Shown: positions 19,522-32,691 of the stretch, one piece after another
Position numbering within the stretch: position 1 is the stretch's first letter
How the letters are laid out: the number at the start of each line of letters is the position of its first letter
NCBI GenBank assembly: GCA_007449985.2
Contig: VIIQ02000007.1
Coordinates: 495,001-559,000, forward strand
Length of the DNA stretch: 64,000 bases
Origin: Desmodesmus armatus
Taxonomy: Eukaryota; Chlorophyta; Chlorophyceae; Sphaeropleales; Scenedesmaceae
Direction: 5' to 3'
Program-made: the position numbers and the translations under genes
The notes under the pieces: model-generated
What the model was told of the DNA's origin: nothing
The model's database searches: none
What the model saw: the letters and a program-made list of their open reading frames with translations, nothing else

Positions 19522-21915
19522 ATGAGTTGCCGCACGAACAGATCGTTCTGGGTTGGCGTATGTTTGGTTGCAGTCGTGTGTGCTGTGCAAGCAGCAGAGC
19601 CCCAGGCAGGCAAGGACAAGGCTGCTGCAAGCCCAGCTCGACTTGGTAAAGCACTGAAATTAGAACAAGCCAACTCCAAAGCAGCTCCCCAGGCTGCTTC
19701 ACGGAAAGTAACAGCAGCAGCCTACAGGGGAGGTAGGGATCACTCCAAGGTTGATGCAAGCGCTCAATGTGGTGTTTGTGTCAATACAGCCCCCTGTCAA
19801 GTTTGAAAAGTGCCTCCGTTCTCGGATGTATGATTGTGATCAGCCATCAAGCCCTCAGCCCTGTCAGCACTGACAACCCTACAGTGTGGCATACAGGAAG
19901 CCCTTCCTGACAGGGACAAACCCATTCAGTAGCATTGCAGCTGATCGTGGTCGTCGTTACAACAGGATGCAAGCTCCATCCCGGCATCTGCCGTTCCAGA
20001 GCCACATACACACTGTTTTCACTGTGCCCTGCAGGAATCTCTGCACCAGCCTCTCATGCATACCAAGCTGTGACCGACACCCGCCATACCCGGCCAGGTT
20101 ACAATGCCGATTACTCTCGGATGCCCACAGACTCTTACGCGCGCCCAGCACCCCATATGAGCTACACAGAGCCTGCATATGAGTATGCTGGAGGTTATGG
20201 CGGTTATCCCAATGCCAACGCAGGCTATCAACCCAAGGGCTATGACACCGTAGATGCTCAGCCAGGAGGTTACTACCCAGGCACACCCAGCCAGCCTCTC
20301 AGGGGCTACCAGCAGCCAACATACCCCACCAACGGCTATGACAAGTACCCCGCCAACAGCTACGCCTCCAACAGTTATGACAAGTATGGCAGTTATGACA
20401 GGTACCCAAGCAGCAGCGACGGCGGCTACAACAGCATGCAGCAGTATCCCGGCTCTGCAGGTTACCAGCAGCCATACAGCGAGCCTTACCAGAGCGGCTA
20501 CCAGGGTCCCAGCGACCCTTATGGCAGGGCTAAGCCCGAGCCACAGGAGCCATACTGGCACAGCTACAAGCCAGCTGGAAACGACCGTTCCAACGGCTAC
20601 TACAACACGATGCCGCCAGGCAGCAGCTATACAGTGTACGGCAGGGAGCGTGCAGCCGAACATGTGCAGAACCAGCTTGCTCTGAGGGGTGTCTACAGGT
20701 AAGGTGGCTCTTGGCAGGTTGGACACTGCACACCATAACGTGCTGGGCCAGTCACTACATCCGAGCCCCCCTCCCACCCGCATGTGGCGGCTGCGGTCTC
20801 TGTGACGGATGCAGGCGCATTGGCACACCGTGTCGTGGGAGCAAGTCCATTGATAGTCCGACGCGGTTCTCTGTAGAACGACGCTTGCGTGAAGAAGGCG
20901 TTGCACATGGTTTACTGCCAGAGCAGAGTGGGGAGTACGGCTAGGGTGCGTTGCCTGCATGTGACGTGCTTTTATAATTACAGTTCACTTGACCTTGCAA
21001 GATCAATTGGACGCTGTTTGTCTTTACAGGGTGTCCAACAAAGGCGCAACAATGCCTGCTATGAACGTTGTGCCTAAGGTGCACCAGCCAACATTGCTCC
21101 ATCTGGAGGACGCTTACAAGCAGCAACAGCAGCAGCAGCTGCTGAGCAGCGTGCTGACCGGCAATGGACAGGGCAGCAGCGGCTATGCTGGTGCCTACAA
21201 GCAGACACACTATGCTATGGATGTGGGCAGCAAATCCCAGGGAGGTGAGGAGGGTTCACCGGTGCAGGGTGAAGCAATTATGTTGGGGTTGAAGGTGAAG
21301 CTTGAGATCAACCGCAACAAAGGGATGGTGCCAGGTTGTCAGGTCTCGCTGCGCACATGTGACGCTGACCAGGGGTGCGGGAATGACTGTCCAGTACAGT
21401 GTGGTCACTCAAGTGAGTGATTGCTGCTATGTGAGGAGTTGGTGGAACACACCATCACCACATACCACTTGACGCTGCAGTGCATGGGCACGCCAATGCC
21501 ATACAATCCACAGAGGAGCCAGGCGCTCATGAGAATGCAGAGATGAAGCCGTACAAGTACACGCCTCACAGTGTGGTAATGTGTGTTGCTGCAGGCGGCT
21601 ATGACAGCCAGCAGTGGTGGAAAGACCACCAGCAAGTGCAGGAGGAAACCAAGAAGCTCGGAAGCACAGATAAGCTAGGTAGGTCACGGTGGTCAAGTAC
21701 TGAAAAGAAACGGCCGAACATCTGCTGGGTCGGGCAGCTGCACAGGGGTTGCATGCAGAAGCTTGTCAGTCAATGAAAAGGGTCACCCAACTGAGGCTGC
21801 TGCCCTGCACAGCATGAGCCTCTGACTTTAAAATGAGTGGTTTACATTCTGTGTGTTTTACAATGCTTGTCCTGCAGATGCTCTCTTGTCAATCATCAAC
21901 AAGCTGGCTCCCTGA
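19522..21915 (+). CDS. Secreted Tyr/Gly/Pro-rich extracellular-matrix-like protein
   Basis: Five exons: 19522-19732, 20035-20698, 21030-21244, 21595-21678 and 21878-21915, giving 403 residues with phases that all close. The N-terminus (MSCRTNRSFWVGVCLVAVVCAVQA then AEP) is a signal peptide. Exon 1 ends in AAAYRG. The large exon 2 is a disordered Tyr/Gly/Pro/Ser domain with repeated motifs such as YDKYP, SYDKYGSYDRYP, GGYGGYPNANAGYQ and YQQPYSEPY. The remaining third (HLEDAYKQQQQQQLLSSVL, WWKDHQQVQEETKKLG, LLSIINKLAP) is more helical. Regular tyrosines suit oxidative cross-linking in walls (inference). The first exon resembles that of the gene at 47591-49969: AAEP near the signal cleavage site and an AYR[G/D] end in phase 1. 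The family is not recognised. Confidence 0.82.
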
Positions 21916-23662
21916 GCATCTGGCTTCCAGCATAGTCACCCTTGCGTGACTGACCTCGTGGGATTCAAATCCTTGTCAGGCACAGGGCATCTTGGTCCGC
22001 AGAGCATCGCGTGTGCAGAATACAACAGGACTATCAGCATTGCAGCAGCCGTCAAGGTACTAGGTACACATTGTTCAGATCAGCACACCACCAGTTGAGA
22101 TATGTGGCGAGTGTGCCTGCTGTGGCAGCAGGAGCAATCAGCAGGGCTTTCCCGCCTTTTCTTACCACCTGCTGCATGGGCCATCCGTCTTCAGCAGCAG
22201 GAGACTGTGTGATGTCCTGCACCCTGCGTGTTAGTCAGCAGGCACGGCATTGTGTGCTGTCCTGCACCTTGCCTGTTGTTCAACAGGCTGGGCAATGTGT
22301 GCTGACTTGGGCCCTGCTTGGGTACTATCTAGTCAACAGGCAGTGCTTCATCAACTCCTGTGCGTTGCTCAGTGTTGACTTGGGCTGATGAGCTCAAGAG
22401 GGCTGGTGGCGAATGGCACTTTTAGTGACACGTGCCATTTGCAAGCATCTGTGTTGGGCATTGCGTTTGCCTCCAAACCTTGCTGGCTGCGTGTGTTTCG
22501 TCCCCCACTTGTGCGGGGTCTGAAAGTTTGCAGGTTTCACCGTGCTTTTTGGGGTTCATTGTTGTGAAGAAGGGTTAAAGCAGGGGGCTTCATGACTGGT
22601 GTTGGCCATGTGTACGATTTGTAGGCAGGTTTGGTGATGAAACCCTGGCCAGCTGTTGGCAATCACATAGTCACTGTCGCTGTGTGCATGCAAGTAGTCA
22701 GGGTGCATGGGTTGCGTCATTCACCCCAGGGCTTAACTTTGGTCAAAGATATCATGCAAGAGTTCCCGCATATCTGTTACGCATGCACTGTTGTCGCGTG
22801 TATTATGTGTGGAGCAGCCACACGGGCGGCTTGATGTGCTGGCCTTGGTTTGGTGTGTTACACAAAGCTTCCCAGCTGCTCAGTGCACGTGGGGAGTTTC
22901 TTAGCTTTAACCAGCGCACGCCGACTTGAGCTTGGCTCTGCCGCACCTGAATGCGGGTGTTGTGGTTTAGCTGTGCTTCTCAGCTAACACTGCGGCATCA
23001 GCTTGCAGTTGGGTTGTCACACTATCATGTTGAGTCACAGCAAAATCAACCCCCCAAAAAGGAACCTCAGGGGGTCATCCGGCATCGACCTGTGTAGTTT
23101 GTTGGATGCTTGTTGCACCTGGGGCTGCTCTCCCCAGGTGTTGTGGGGTGTGTATGGAGCACTGGCGTGCTGTTCTCCTGCGATTACTGTCATGCCTGTG
23201 ATGCAGCCCCAGCCGCTTCTGAAGGCACAGTCAGTGGGCACAGCCGTATAAGGCTGGCCCTTCATGTCCGCAGACCGCTCAAAGACTGCGTTGAAATGCA
23301 ATGCATCTATGATCGATGCACAGAGCAGCAGCCCGCACCTTGGTCCCTATGCTGGTCCGTACTGGACACATGCTGGTCCCTATGTCTGGACACATGTGCA
23401 TGAGCAGCGCATGAAACACCAATGCATAACTCTGCCCCACGTGAGCATGTTGCGCAATTTCTTCTGCCCATGTCTGTCTGATCAGCTATGGCAGCACCTG
23501 TCAGTGACAGTGACAGTGACAGTGACGGGTCCATGACCAGCTGTCAGTCAGTTTTGAATGTGAAATCGCCTATGCGCATGCACTTTGTAAAGGACTCGTA
23601 CCGGGAATCATTGTTGGTGTCGGGGCCGCATTTGCTGTTCCTTGGGATCCATAAACTTCGAC
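21916..23662. other. Intergenic region between the Tyr-rich gene and PNPase
   Basis: About 1.75 kb without a supported gene. It includes an imperfect tandem repeat around 22205-22345 (TGTGCTGTCCTGCACC-type units of about 60 bp) and four CAGTGA units at about 23502-23525. Frames here are short and lack codon-like composition. Confidence 0.6.
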
Positions 23663-23816
23663 ATGATGTTGTCTCGGCGATCAATGCTGCAGCAGGGCAG
23701 CGAGTGCTGCCATGCCTCTACGTCCTTTCACAAACACCTACAAAGTACTTTGTATCCAGTCCGATCGCCACAGGCACCTGTCATTAGGTGCAGCGTCAAC
23801 AGCAGCAGCAGCCCAG

Positions 23817-23847
<31 letters not shown>

Positions 23848-26800
23848 GGTACCAACAGTTAACAGCGGGCGTGGGAGAGCCAGGCAGCATGCAAGGAACC
23901 TCATGGTCGCCGCAGCAGCTGCAGCACAGGAGACCGCTGCCCCGCCTGAGGCTGCATACAGACCACCAGAGCCACACAAGTTGGTCATGAGTGTAGCAGG
24001 CCAGCAGGTGCGCAACAACTGGCTGCATAGCTGCATGCAAAGTCATACACAGCCCTGCTGCATGAAGCTCGCAGTGTGTGCCCTTGGATCCACCAGTGCA
24101 TGCAGGCACCCTTTGACATCAACACCAAGCTGGCAGTATGTGCGCATGCAGCTGTCATCTTTCATTCATGACAGCATTCATGCTTGCGCAGCGCTGCGTC
24201 ACATACATCAGCGCACTGTGCCTGCACCATAGCACCAACTAATATCCATGCCGTCAACAAGCCATGTGCTGGACAACTCTTGAACCCCCTGTGCAGATCA
24301 CTTTGACAGCAGGCGAGATTGGCCGGTTGGCCAATGGGGCTGTCTGGGCAGAAATGGGCGAGACGGTGAGCAGTGCATGTCGGGCAGACACAGCTATCAC
24401 ACGTTCTTCATCTTGACCATCATCACACATTGTGTCAGCAGGCTGCAGTGTGCAATAGCTTGCTCCTGCAGGTGGGTGGTGCATGCAGCAAGCATGAACA
24501 ACCAAGGCTGCGCTGCAAAATCCCACCACAGCAGCAGCCGCATGCTTGCAAACCAGCAGCCAGCAGCCAGCAACACTGCAGCAGTGTCGGCAGGCGACGG
24601 GGCCTGGCCGCTGTTGGCCAGCGACTGATGTATGGCCAGGGTTCAGCAGCATTGCGTGCGCCCTGTGCTGCTGCCATGCTACAAGCACAGCAGGCTGCAC
24701 ACTTTGCGGCCAGAGGCTTGCGTGTGTCTGCATGCGCAGGTTGTGTATGCAACCGCCTGCTGTGGCAGCAGTCCTCAGGGAGATGGCAGCTTCCTCCCCC
24801 TGTCAGTCCACTACCAGGAGAGGTTCAGTGCAGCTGGAAGGACAAGGTGGGGCAGGGTTTAGCCGGTTTTACAGGGTCAAGCTGATTTTGCTGATTTGTG
24901 AATGGCACAAGCAGTGTAGGCTTCAGCTGATTGTGACGTAGCCACAAGTAGCGCACGGGTTATGCACAAGATTGCTGGGAACCATGCTCAAATGCTTTGT
25001 ACCCCTTGCTTATGGGCACGCAGGGCAGGAGGAAAGAAAGGCGGCACATCACTCTTTCTCGACAGTTGCAGACGGGCCCGTGTGCGTCAGCAAGCACAGC
25101 GCAAGGGGCCCGCCTAAGTGACCCACCTCGAAGGGTGTGGGCTGTAGATCGCAGTATGCCATGCCACAGCGGGCTGGAGGTGTGGTACCTTTGTCGGTAG
25201 TTGGCCAACCTCACATCCGTCACAGGGGCGTCCTTTTGTAGTGGCTCTCATCCTGCGCATATGCATGCCGGTTGTGTTTTTGTTTGTGTTGTTGCAGTGG
25301 TTCCTTCCTGAAGCGTGAGCGGCCCCGTGACGATGATGTGCTGGTGGCCCGTCTGGTGGACAGACCTATCCGGCCCATGTTTGAGAAGGGCTGGTGCAAT
25401 GAAACCCAGGTGAATGGAGTGCAGGCGTGGGGTGGGAGGTAAGGTCTAGCAGGAGTTGGTTGGGGTGGGTCTGCAGTTGGAGGGGGGGGAGGGGCGGTCA
25501 GCCTGAGCGCGTGTGTGGTTGGAAGGGCGCCTGTCAGTTTGTAAGCAGCAGGTGCTTGCTCGGGGAGGTTGCCGGTTGGTGTTGTGGTCCATGTCATGCG
25601 CAGGCTGGCAGTGTTCAGGGCTGAACAGTTGATAATCCTTACCAAACGAACAAACGTAATCAGCACAGCAGCTGCCGCCCATGCTGTCAGCACAACAGCT
25701 GTGTGTGCCATCAGCAATCCTTGCAGGAATGTGTCCTTCAATACGGTTTGCTGACTCATGCATTGCTTACCTGCGCTATGCTGTGCTGTGCTATGCTGTG
25801 TGTGTTGTGCTGCGCAGATCCTTGAGTGGGTGCTGTCGTATGATGGAGTGCACCAGCCTGAGCCTCTAGCCATCACTGCAGCAGCTGCTGCCCTGCTCAT
25901 CTCAGGTGTGCATCCGCTACATGCTCCTTGTGCATGGCAGCGCATGCTATCAGCAACATCTGATACATGAACATGCGTAAGCCCCATACCCTGCAATGCC
26001 AGGCCTCCGCAGGCCTCCCCAGTATGACCACAGGAACACGCAAGGGTTTCTTGCCCAATTGACAAATGATCTTGTAAGCATTTTTGACCTGTGAACAATC
26101 TTTACCTGTTTATCATCCAGAATCCCTGCACCAAACCCACAGTTTGCTGCTGCGCCAAGCACTGTCTCGCCATACGAACAAATGCTGCCTGCCCCGCGCC
26201 CCTTCCTGCCATGCAATCCGCAGACATCCCCCTGAAGAAGGCTGTTGCTGGTGTGCGTGTGGGGTACCTCCCCGGCCAGGGCTTTGTGGTGAACCCCACC
26301 GCGTCCCAGATGTCTGCCTCTCAGTTGGACCTGATGATGGCGGGAACAGCTGATGCTGTGCTGATGATTGAGGGCTTCTGTGACTGGCTGTCAGAGGAGC
26401 AGATGCTGGAGGTAAGGGACATGCTATGTTGGCAACAGTCGCTACATCACTGATTGTTATGCACTTGAGACATTGTTGGGGTGTTTGGGAGGCCAGCGTG
26501 GCCTTGTCAAGTAGGTGATTGTGTCAGTGGTGGCAGGAGAGGTTGGTCATGTGGAAATGCAGTCTGCCATTAGTTGTTGTTGTCAGCTACACTGAGCAGC
26601 CGGTATCTAAAGTTGTCAGAGGAGCAGATGTTGGAGGTGGGGAATGCCCCTACCTGGAATTGCATTTGCCATGCAGGAGGTGCTTGATTAGGTCAGTGGT
26701 GGCAGCATGAGGGAGGTTGGCAAAGCCTGGATCGCAGTATGTCACCAGCCGTCATGAGCAGCCAGTTTCAGCCCATCAACCAGCCAATATCTCTCTCTGT

Positions 26801-29800
26801 TGCGCCAGTTGATTGCATCATATGTTACTCCGGCGGTATCTAGCGTATTCTGGCGCCTATGCGCGTAGTCTGGCGTCGTATAGCGGCAATAGTTCACCAA
26901 CCAGCCAATACATATATTCGCACACATCTGTGTGGCTGTGTGCTGCAGGCTATCGCGACAGGCCATGCAGCCATCAGCCAGATGTGTGCCGACCTCACAC
27001 GCTGGGCAGCAGAGGTTGGCAAGCAGCCCAAGCGGCCTGAGAGGCTGCTGCCCCCTGGGGGCCTCGACAAGCAGTTTGCGGTGCTGGCAGATCCCCAGGT
27101 GGATGCAGTGTACAGGTGAGGGGTGGGGCTTCACTTGTTGTGATGGTTGAGTTGCTGCCAGAATCGTCCGACCTACTATCTGGTGCACGTACACTTGAGT
27201 AATATGTTGGGGTAGGGGTATCTTCAGATGTTTTGGTTGACGCGGGTGCGTATGAGCTTCGTTGCCTCTTTGCGGGGTGTTCAGGCGCGTTGTTGCAGCT
27301 TGCAACAGCGGTGTGAGTCCGGCGCGTTGCAGGGGGACTGTGCCACGGGTCGACTGATTCTGCCTGAAAGGAGAAGATCCCATGAAGAACAATGTCAAAT
27401 AGTGTGCTGAACCACAGCTGATGCTGTGTGGCTGCAGGGAGTGCATAGGCAAGGATGAGCGCATCAAGAAGCTCTCAGCCATACAGTTTGCAGCATATGC
27501 TGCAGTGAAGGCTATGGACCAGTATGCTGGCATCGACGATGCGACGGTGAGACACTGAGGCCTTTGGCATGCCACAGCTGATCTGCCGCTGCACCCCGAG
27601 GTCGCTGTGGAAGCCCATACAGTTTCTGCATGCGACTGGATGTCAGGGGGGCCACTCGTAAGCGTACTGAGCACAACACACTCAGCCGCTGTTGACGCCG
27701 TCGCCGGTATGTGTGTTTGCAGCTCAACAGTGCGTGGAAGAACTTTGAGAGCGGCATCATGAGGCGGTTGGTGCTGAAGGATGGCATCCGCATGGACGGA
27801 CGCAAAGTGACAGACATCAGGCCCATCTGGTCGAGAGCGGGCGTGTTGCCGCGCACGCATGGGAGCGCGCTGTTTACACGTGGCGAAACGCAGGTGCGCG
27901 CAACTTGCTGCATTGTCCTGCCTGGTGCAGCGTCTTCAACATACCACGTGCCATGTAACGAATCGTTGGCGCTATTGTGTGCATGAAGGCGAGGGAAAGG
28001 TAGTAATTACAGGCGAGGCAAAGTGTGACTTATTTGTGTGTCTGTATTTGCAGGCGCTGTGTGTGTGCACGCTCGGCAGTGAAGCAGATGCGCAGCGCAT
28101 CGACGGCATACGTAGTGATGTCGGCACGCCTGACAGCAGTAGGGACGAGGACAGTAACAACAATGGGTCGTCCATGAGCTACGAGCGCTTCTACCTGCAG
28201 TACTTCTTCCCGCCAAGCAGTGTGGGCGAGTGTGGCCGTGTGGGCCCTGCAGGTGAGGCCCACAGGCAGTGACACAGCCGCGTTATGTCGTGTGCAGTAG
28301 ATCTCCCACCATCCTGTTGTGCAGCGTGAGCAGATCGTTTGAGGCGAACTTAAGTACCAGCATTCTGTCTGATGAAGAGGTCTAGAGGCTCTGGGTGATA
28401 GTGAACAATAGGCTCAGTCAGCTGTGTGTTTTTCAGCACCTGTTCACCATTGTCGTGTGTCACCTGCTGTCTGCAGGCCGCAGGGAGTTGGGACATGGTG
28501 AACTGGCACAACGAGCGCTGGTGCCTGCTGTGCCGTCGCAGGTGGGTACCGAACCTGCATGTGTGTCATCAATATATAATGTATATAAAATATATAATGT
28601 ATATATCAAAACGTATAATGTAATAGTATACAATGTTATATTATGTAATGTATAGTCTATAATATGGGTCATTCGCACCATGCTTGTGAGTCATCATCAG
28701 CATGCACGGCCGGCTTCATACTCTGCATTGTAACACCATAAACATTTGCAACAACAGCAGGCATCATCAACTCATGTTGGTGTTTGCAGATGTGGATGTA
28801 CTTGTTGAGATGTTGGTGCCAGCTGTAACTGCTGCATGTGCTTTTGCTGCTGCAGAGCAAATTCCCGTACACGGTGCGTGTGGAGAGCACCATCACTGAG
28901 AGCAATGGCAGCAGCAGTATGGCCAGTGTGTGTGGCGGCTGCTTGGCCATGCTTGATGCAGGTAACTCAACCCTTCCACGACTTGACAACGGGGCTGTCA
29001 TGACATCCAGCTGCTTTACACTTGTTTTGTTCTCATTGCGTTGCACACTGCCAACACCTGTCCGCACCAGGTGCTGTCAGCAGCGCTTGGTTGTGTACCA
29101 GCTTAGCGGTCAATGCATTATCGCTCAGCTCAGGCTGACCACACGTCTTGCCTCTTCCCTTTCTCATCCCTACCGCTGCAGGTGTGCCGCTGTCTGCGCC
29201 CGTGGCTGGCATTGCCATGGGGTTGATCCTTGAGCCTGATGGCAGCTATGTGGTGCTGTCTGACATCCTGGGCGCTGAGGATGCACTGGGGGACATGGAC
29301 TTCAAGGTATGTGCGGTTGTCTTTTGGGGTGTGTGTTGAACACATGAGTTGGATCCATCAGGTACATGTCATGATGACTAGTCGTGATGTTGACAGGCTA
29401 GTTTCAAAGAGTGCGCTCCAGCTCGCACTTGGGAGTAAACATGTGTATGTGTGGGGAGGGGGGGGTGTTTGCAGGGCGGACAGGAGTTGCTGGCACGTGT
29501 TGCGCAAGCCAAGGAGCGGCGTTGTGAACAGCCACACTAGTGCCCTCGTTCCCCTTGCGCTGCCCTGCTCATGGTGTCGCGAGTGTGTGCACCCGTACTA
29601 CGTATAGTATCTCGGCCATCAAGTGGGCTGTCAGACATGCATTGCTGAGAACTGCATCAGGTGACATGAGCCAAGTACTCCAGCAAAGCTCATGACATGG
29701 CTTGGTGCTTGTCAGTTTCCCCATGAGCCTCTGGCTCCCTTGCAGGTTGCACGGCTGTGCCGTGCCAATACTGTAACTCTAACTGTAACTGTATTTTGTG

Positions 29801-32691
29801 TGCAGGTTGCCGGCAGTGCTGCAGGTATCAGTGCGTTCCAGATGGATATCAAGGTTGAGGGCATCACACTTGACATCATGAAGCAGGTGAGACAGCACTG
29901 CACAGCGTGCAGGTCATGAAACTGCTTGCTTTGCGCTAGCAGACCAACCAACAACCATGTCATTTTTTTGGAGTGTCCAAGGGGGGGTGCACCCCCCACC
30001 GGCTGGCCACACACAACTCAGTCAGTTGCCTGACTGCCGGGGGCCGGAGGCTAAGCCTCACCGATGAGGGTGAATCCTGTTCCCTTCACCTAGCTTGCTG
30101 CTGCCCAACTTTGCAAGGGCATGTTACAGAGACTGCCGCACTCCTTCATACACACATCAAGGCTTCGATCAAACCCACTAAGCTGCAGTTCGCTCACTCA
30201 CTGCCACATCTCACACTCACTGCCCCCTGCTGCCCCCTATGCTGGCTGCTGCTGCTGCAGGCCCTAGCCCAGGCATCAGCAGGCCGTGCCCACATCCTGT
30301 CCCAGATGGAGCTGTGCAGCCCCCCACCAGCACGCAGCTTCAGCAAGTTTGCACCACGGGTGGTGCAGATGACCATCCCACAGGACAAGCTGGGAGCACT
30401 CATCGGACCGGTAAGGGTGCTTTGATTTGGTAGCAATCACCGCTGTGGTGTTGCTGCTGCTGCTGCAGTGTTGGCGGCCACAGGCAGCTGATGCTGCTGG
30501 TGCCGTTACAGGGTGATTCTATCATGATAGGCTGCTGCTGGTGTGAAGGCATAAAGGGGGTGTCTTGTGACAGGCGGTTGCTGCTGCTGGTGCAGCCTAC
30601 TGCTGGGGCTGCTGTACCTCTGTTGCGCAAGACGCTTTGCAGCTGTAGCTCAGGACATCACAATAAACAGTTGGAATTGCATAACAGAACATGTGTCGGG
30701 TTGTGTCGGCAGGACACCAGCACTTCCAATGCATCCGCTGTGGTTGCTGGCTGCACAGCCGGCGATGAGAAGGCTTTGAAGTGTAGCCAGTAGACATCAG
30801 TCATGTCACATGATTGCGGGCCTGTTCATCAGGGTGTCTGAGGGCAGCAAGTTGGCGGCAGTCCTTACTTGTGGTTCGTTGCTGCACTGCAGGGCGGCAA
30901 GACCATCAGGGGCATCACTGCTGCTTCTGGTGTGACAGCAATTGAAACAAACAACAACGGCACCGTGCAGGTAAGAGACAGGAAGAGCCTCATGCGGGGC
31001 GGCTTGTGGTGGAGCAGGCACACCCTTTCTTTTGGAACCGTCCTGGTAGTCACCAACCCAGGGCAAAGTGGTGCCGTGGCCAGCCCTGAGGTTCAGCAGG
31101 CTCGCTCTTTGTGCACGCCCAAATACTGTTGAGAAGCTGTTGCATGTTTTAAGGTGTATCACGGGAAGTGCTCGGGCGCGCAATGCAATGCTCAATTGGC
31201 AGCGAAATCTGAGTCTGAATGGATGGCCTGTCAATGCGTGGCTTGCAGATTGTTGGCAGCAATGAGGCGGCTATTGTCAGCGCACAGGAGATGATCAACT
31301 TGCTGCTGGACCAGCTACCTCCAGGTGAGGGGCAAATATGTCTTACGAGGTGCAGCTTGTAGGTAGAGCTGTGTACGGTACTTACACTCTACATGTGTGC
31401 AGCAGATCCTCATGGATGTGGTACTGTTTATCGTGGCAGAGAGAGTCTGGGAAGGCAGCCACCGCATTCACTGCAGCAGCAGCAGTGCACGTACTATCGG
31501 AAGGGGGTGCAGACAGCAAGGTGTTGAGGAGGTAGCTGGACGGACAACAATCATAAGGAGCTACCAAGCTGACCAGTGCGTCTGCTTACTTGTTGTCAAA
31601 AGACAATGCCATACGAGCAGCCAACATATGACACAATCTATCTGGCTGTTTGAAACCCCTTGCCAATTTTTGGATGAAACCAACCTGTGCCATGTCGTGC
31701 TGTGCTGTGCTGTGCCGTGCTGTGCTGTGCAGGCACCATCCTGCGCAACCGCCGCATCAGCAGTGTTGCGCTGTTTGGCGTGATGGTCGAGCTGACGCCA
31801 GGCAAGACTGGGCTGGTGCACCTGTCTGAGCTAGGAGAGGAGGGCCAGGTGCTGCACGAGGTGCCACCACAGTTCAAGGTAGGTGTCATGGGATCTATCT
31901 TTGAGTAGGGGGGGGGTCCCCACCGGGTGGCCACACACAACAGCCGGGTAAACCCGACTGCTGGGAGCCCCAGGCAAAGCCTCACACCGACGAGAGACGC
32001 CCAACACCCTTTGTCCAAGAGGTGCCCAGCGCCCGGATCACATGTATGCAGGCTGGGTGCAGATGGTTTATCAGGTGCAGATGGTGTGTTAGACACCAAT
32101 ATGAAGGTGCAATGCAGTGCACATCAAGATGTTCAGCCGATTGGGACAGCCTGCACAAGCAGCTGTACACAAGCACAGCAGCAGCACACGTTGCAGTGTT
32201 GGTACCCCCCCCCCAAAGGCTCGATGTTGTCAGTGGCGTCCTTGCCATAGGTAGCACTGGTACTGTGAGTGGTGATGCTGCCATGAATTGTGCACAGTGG
32301 TATTGAGTTATGGCGTGCCTGCCTGCTGCTGCTGCTGTAGGTTGACAGCAAGCTTGATGTGATGTACCTGGGTGCAACGCCAGACGGCAAGACCCGCTTG
32401 TCACACAGGGGCGTGCTGATGGTTGATGCGGGCAAGGAGTACTCCATGCCATCAGTCCCAGCCCCAGGCAGCGCTCCTGCATCACCACGCACACCACGCA
32501 GCAGCGAAGGCGGCAACGGGGGACCGTTTGGGGGCAGGGGAGGCGGCAGGGGCGGCCGCGGGGGTCGGGGCGGGGGCTATGAGGGTCGGGGAGGGGGCTA
32601 CGAGGGGAGGGGCGGCAGGGGGCGGGGACGCGGCAGGTTCAGCACTGAAAACAGCAGTCCAGTGGAAAAGGTGTCTCTTGAATTCGAGTAA
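23663..32691 (+). CDS. PNP1: Chloroplast polyribonucleotide nucleotidyltransferase (PNPase)
   Basis: Nineteen exons: 23663-24007, 24297-24365, 24740-24846, 25298-25409, 25818-25905, 26224-26411, 26949-27115, 27438-27546, 27723-27893, 28054-28252, 28477-28541, 28856-28961, 29182-29306, 29806-29886, 30261-30410, 30893-30970, 31249-31324, 31733-31878 and 32341-32691. Together they encode 910 residues, near the size of plant chloroplast PNPase. A Ser/Arg/Ala-rich leader (about 80 residues) suggests plastid import. Domains in order: first RNase PH core ([20 protein letters not shown]), helical linker, second RNase PH core with [32 protein letters not shown] and GDMDFKVAG (catalytic Asp region), KH domain with [12 protein letters not shown]1 domain ([18 protein letters not shown]) and an RGG-rich tail. 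The enzyme degrades RNA 3'-5' using phosphate and can add tails. Start choice: the first ATG of a tandem ATGATG in the open leader frame. Confidence 0.96.
28570..28666. repeat. AT-rich minisatellite in PNPase intron 11
   Basis: About 97 bp made of degenerate TATAATGTA and TATATA units, almost free of G and C, in an otherwise GC-balanced window. It lies just downstream of the donor at 28542. Confidence 0.85.
29981..30070 (+). repeat. Dispersed short repeat, copy 1, in PNPase intron 14
   Basis: Starts GGGGGGGTGCACCCCCCACC, then GGCTGGCCACACACAAC, and ends AAGCCTCACCGATGAG. A second copy with the same order of blocks is at 31908-31996. It resembles a short non-autonomous element; target-site duplications are not obvious. 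Confidence 0.65.
31908..31996 (+). repeat. Dispersed short repeat, copy 2, in PNPase intron 18
   Basis: Shares GGGGGGG(T)CCCCACCGG, TGGCCACACACAAC, CCCGACTGC and AAGCCTCACACCGACGAG blocks with the element at 29981-30070, at similar spacing. Confidence 0.65.

Noticed and set aside
20019..20960. 313-codon minus-strand open frame
   Set aside because: It is the antisense shadow of the Tyr/Gly-rich exon 2 of the gene at 19522-21915, whose repeat composition keeps other frames open.
21958..21980. tRNA T-arm-like GGGATTCAAATCC
   Set aside because: The stem does not pair and no anticodon or D arm could be built around it.
26742..27860. 372-codon minus-strand open frame opposite PNPase
   Set aside because: It lies antisense to PNPase exons 7-9 with verified splice sites and phase; no protein-like motifs of its own.
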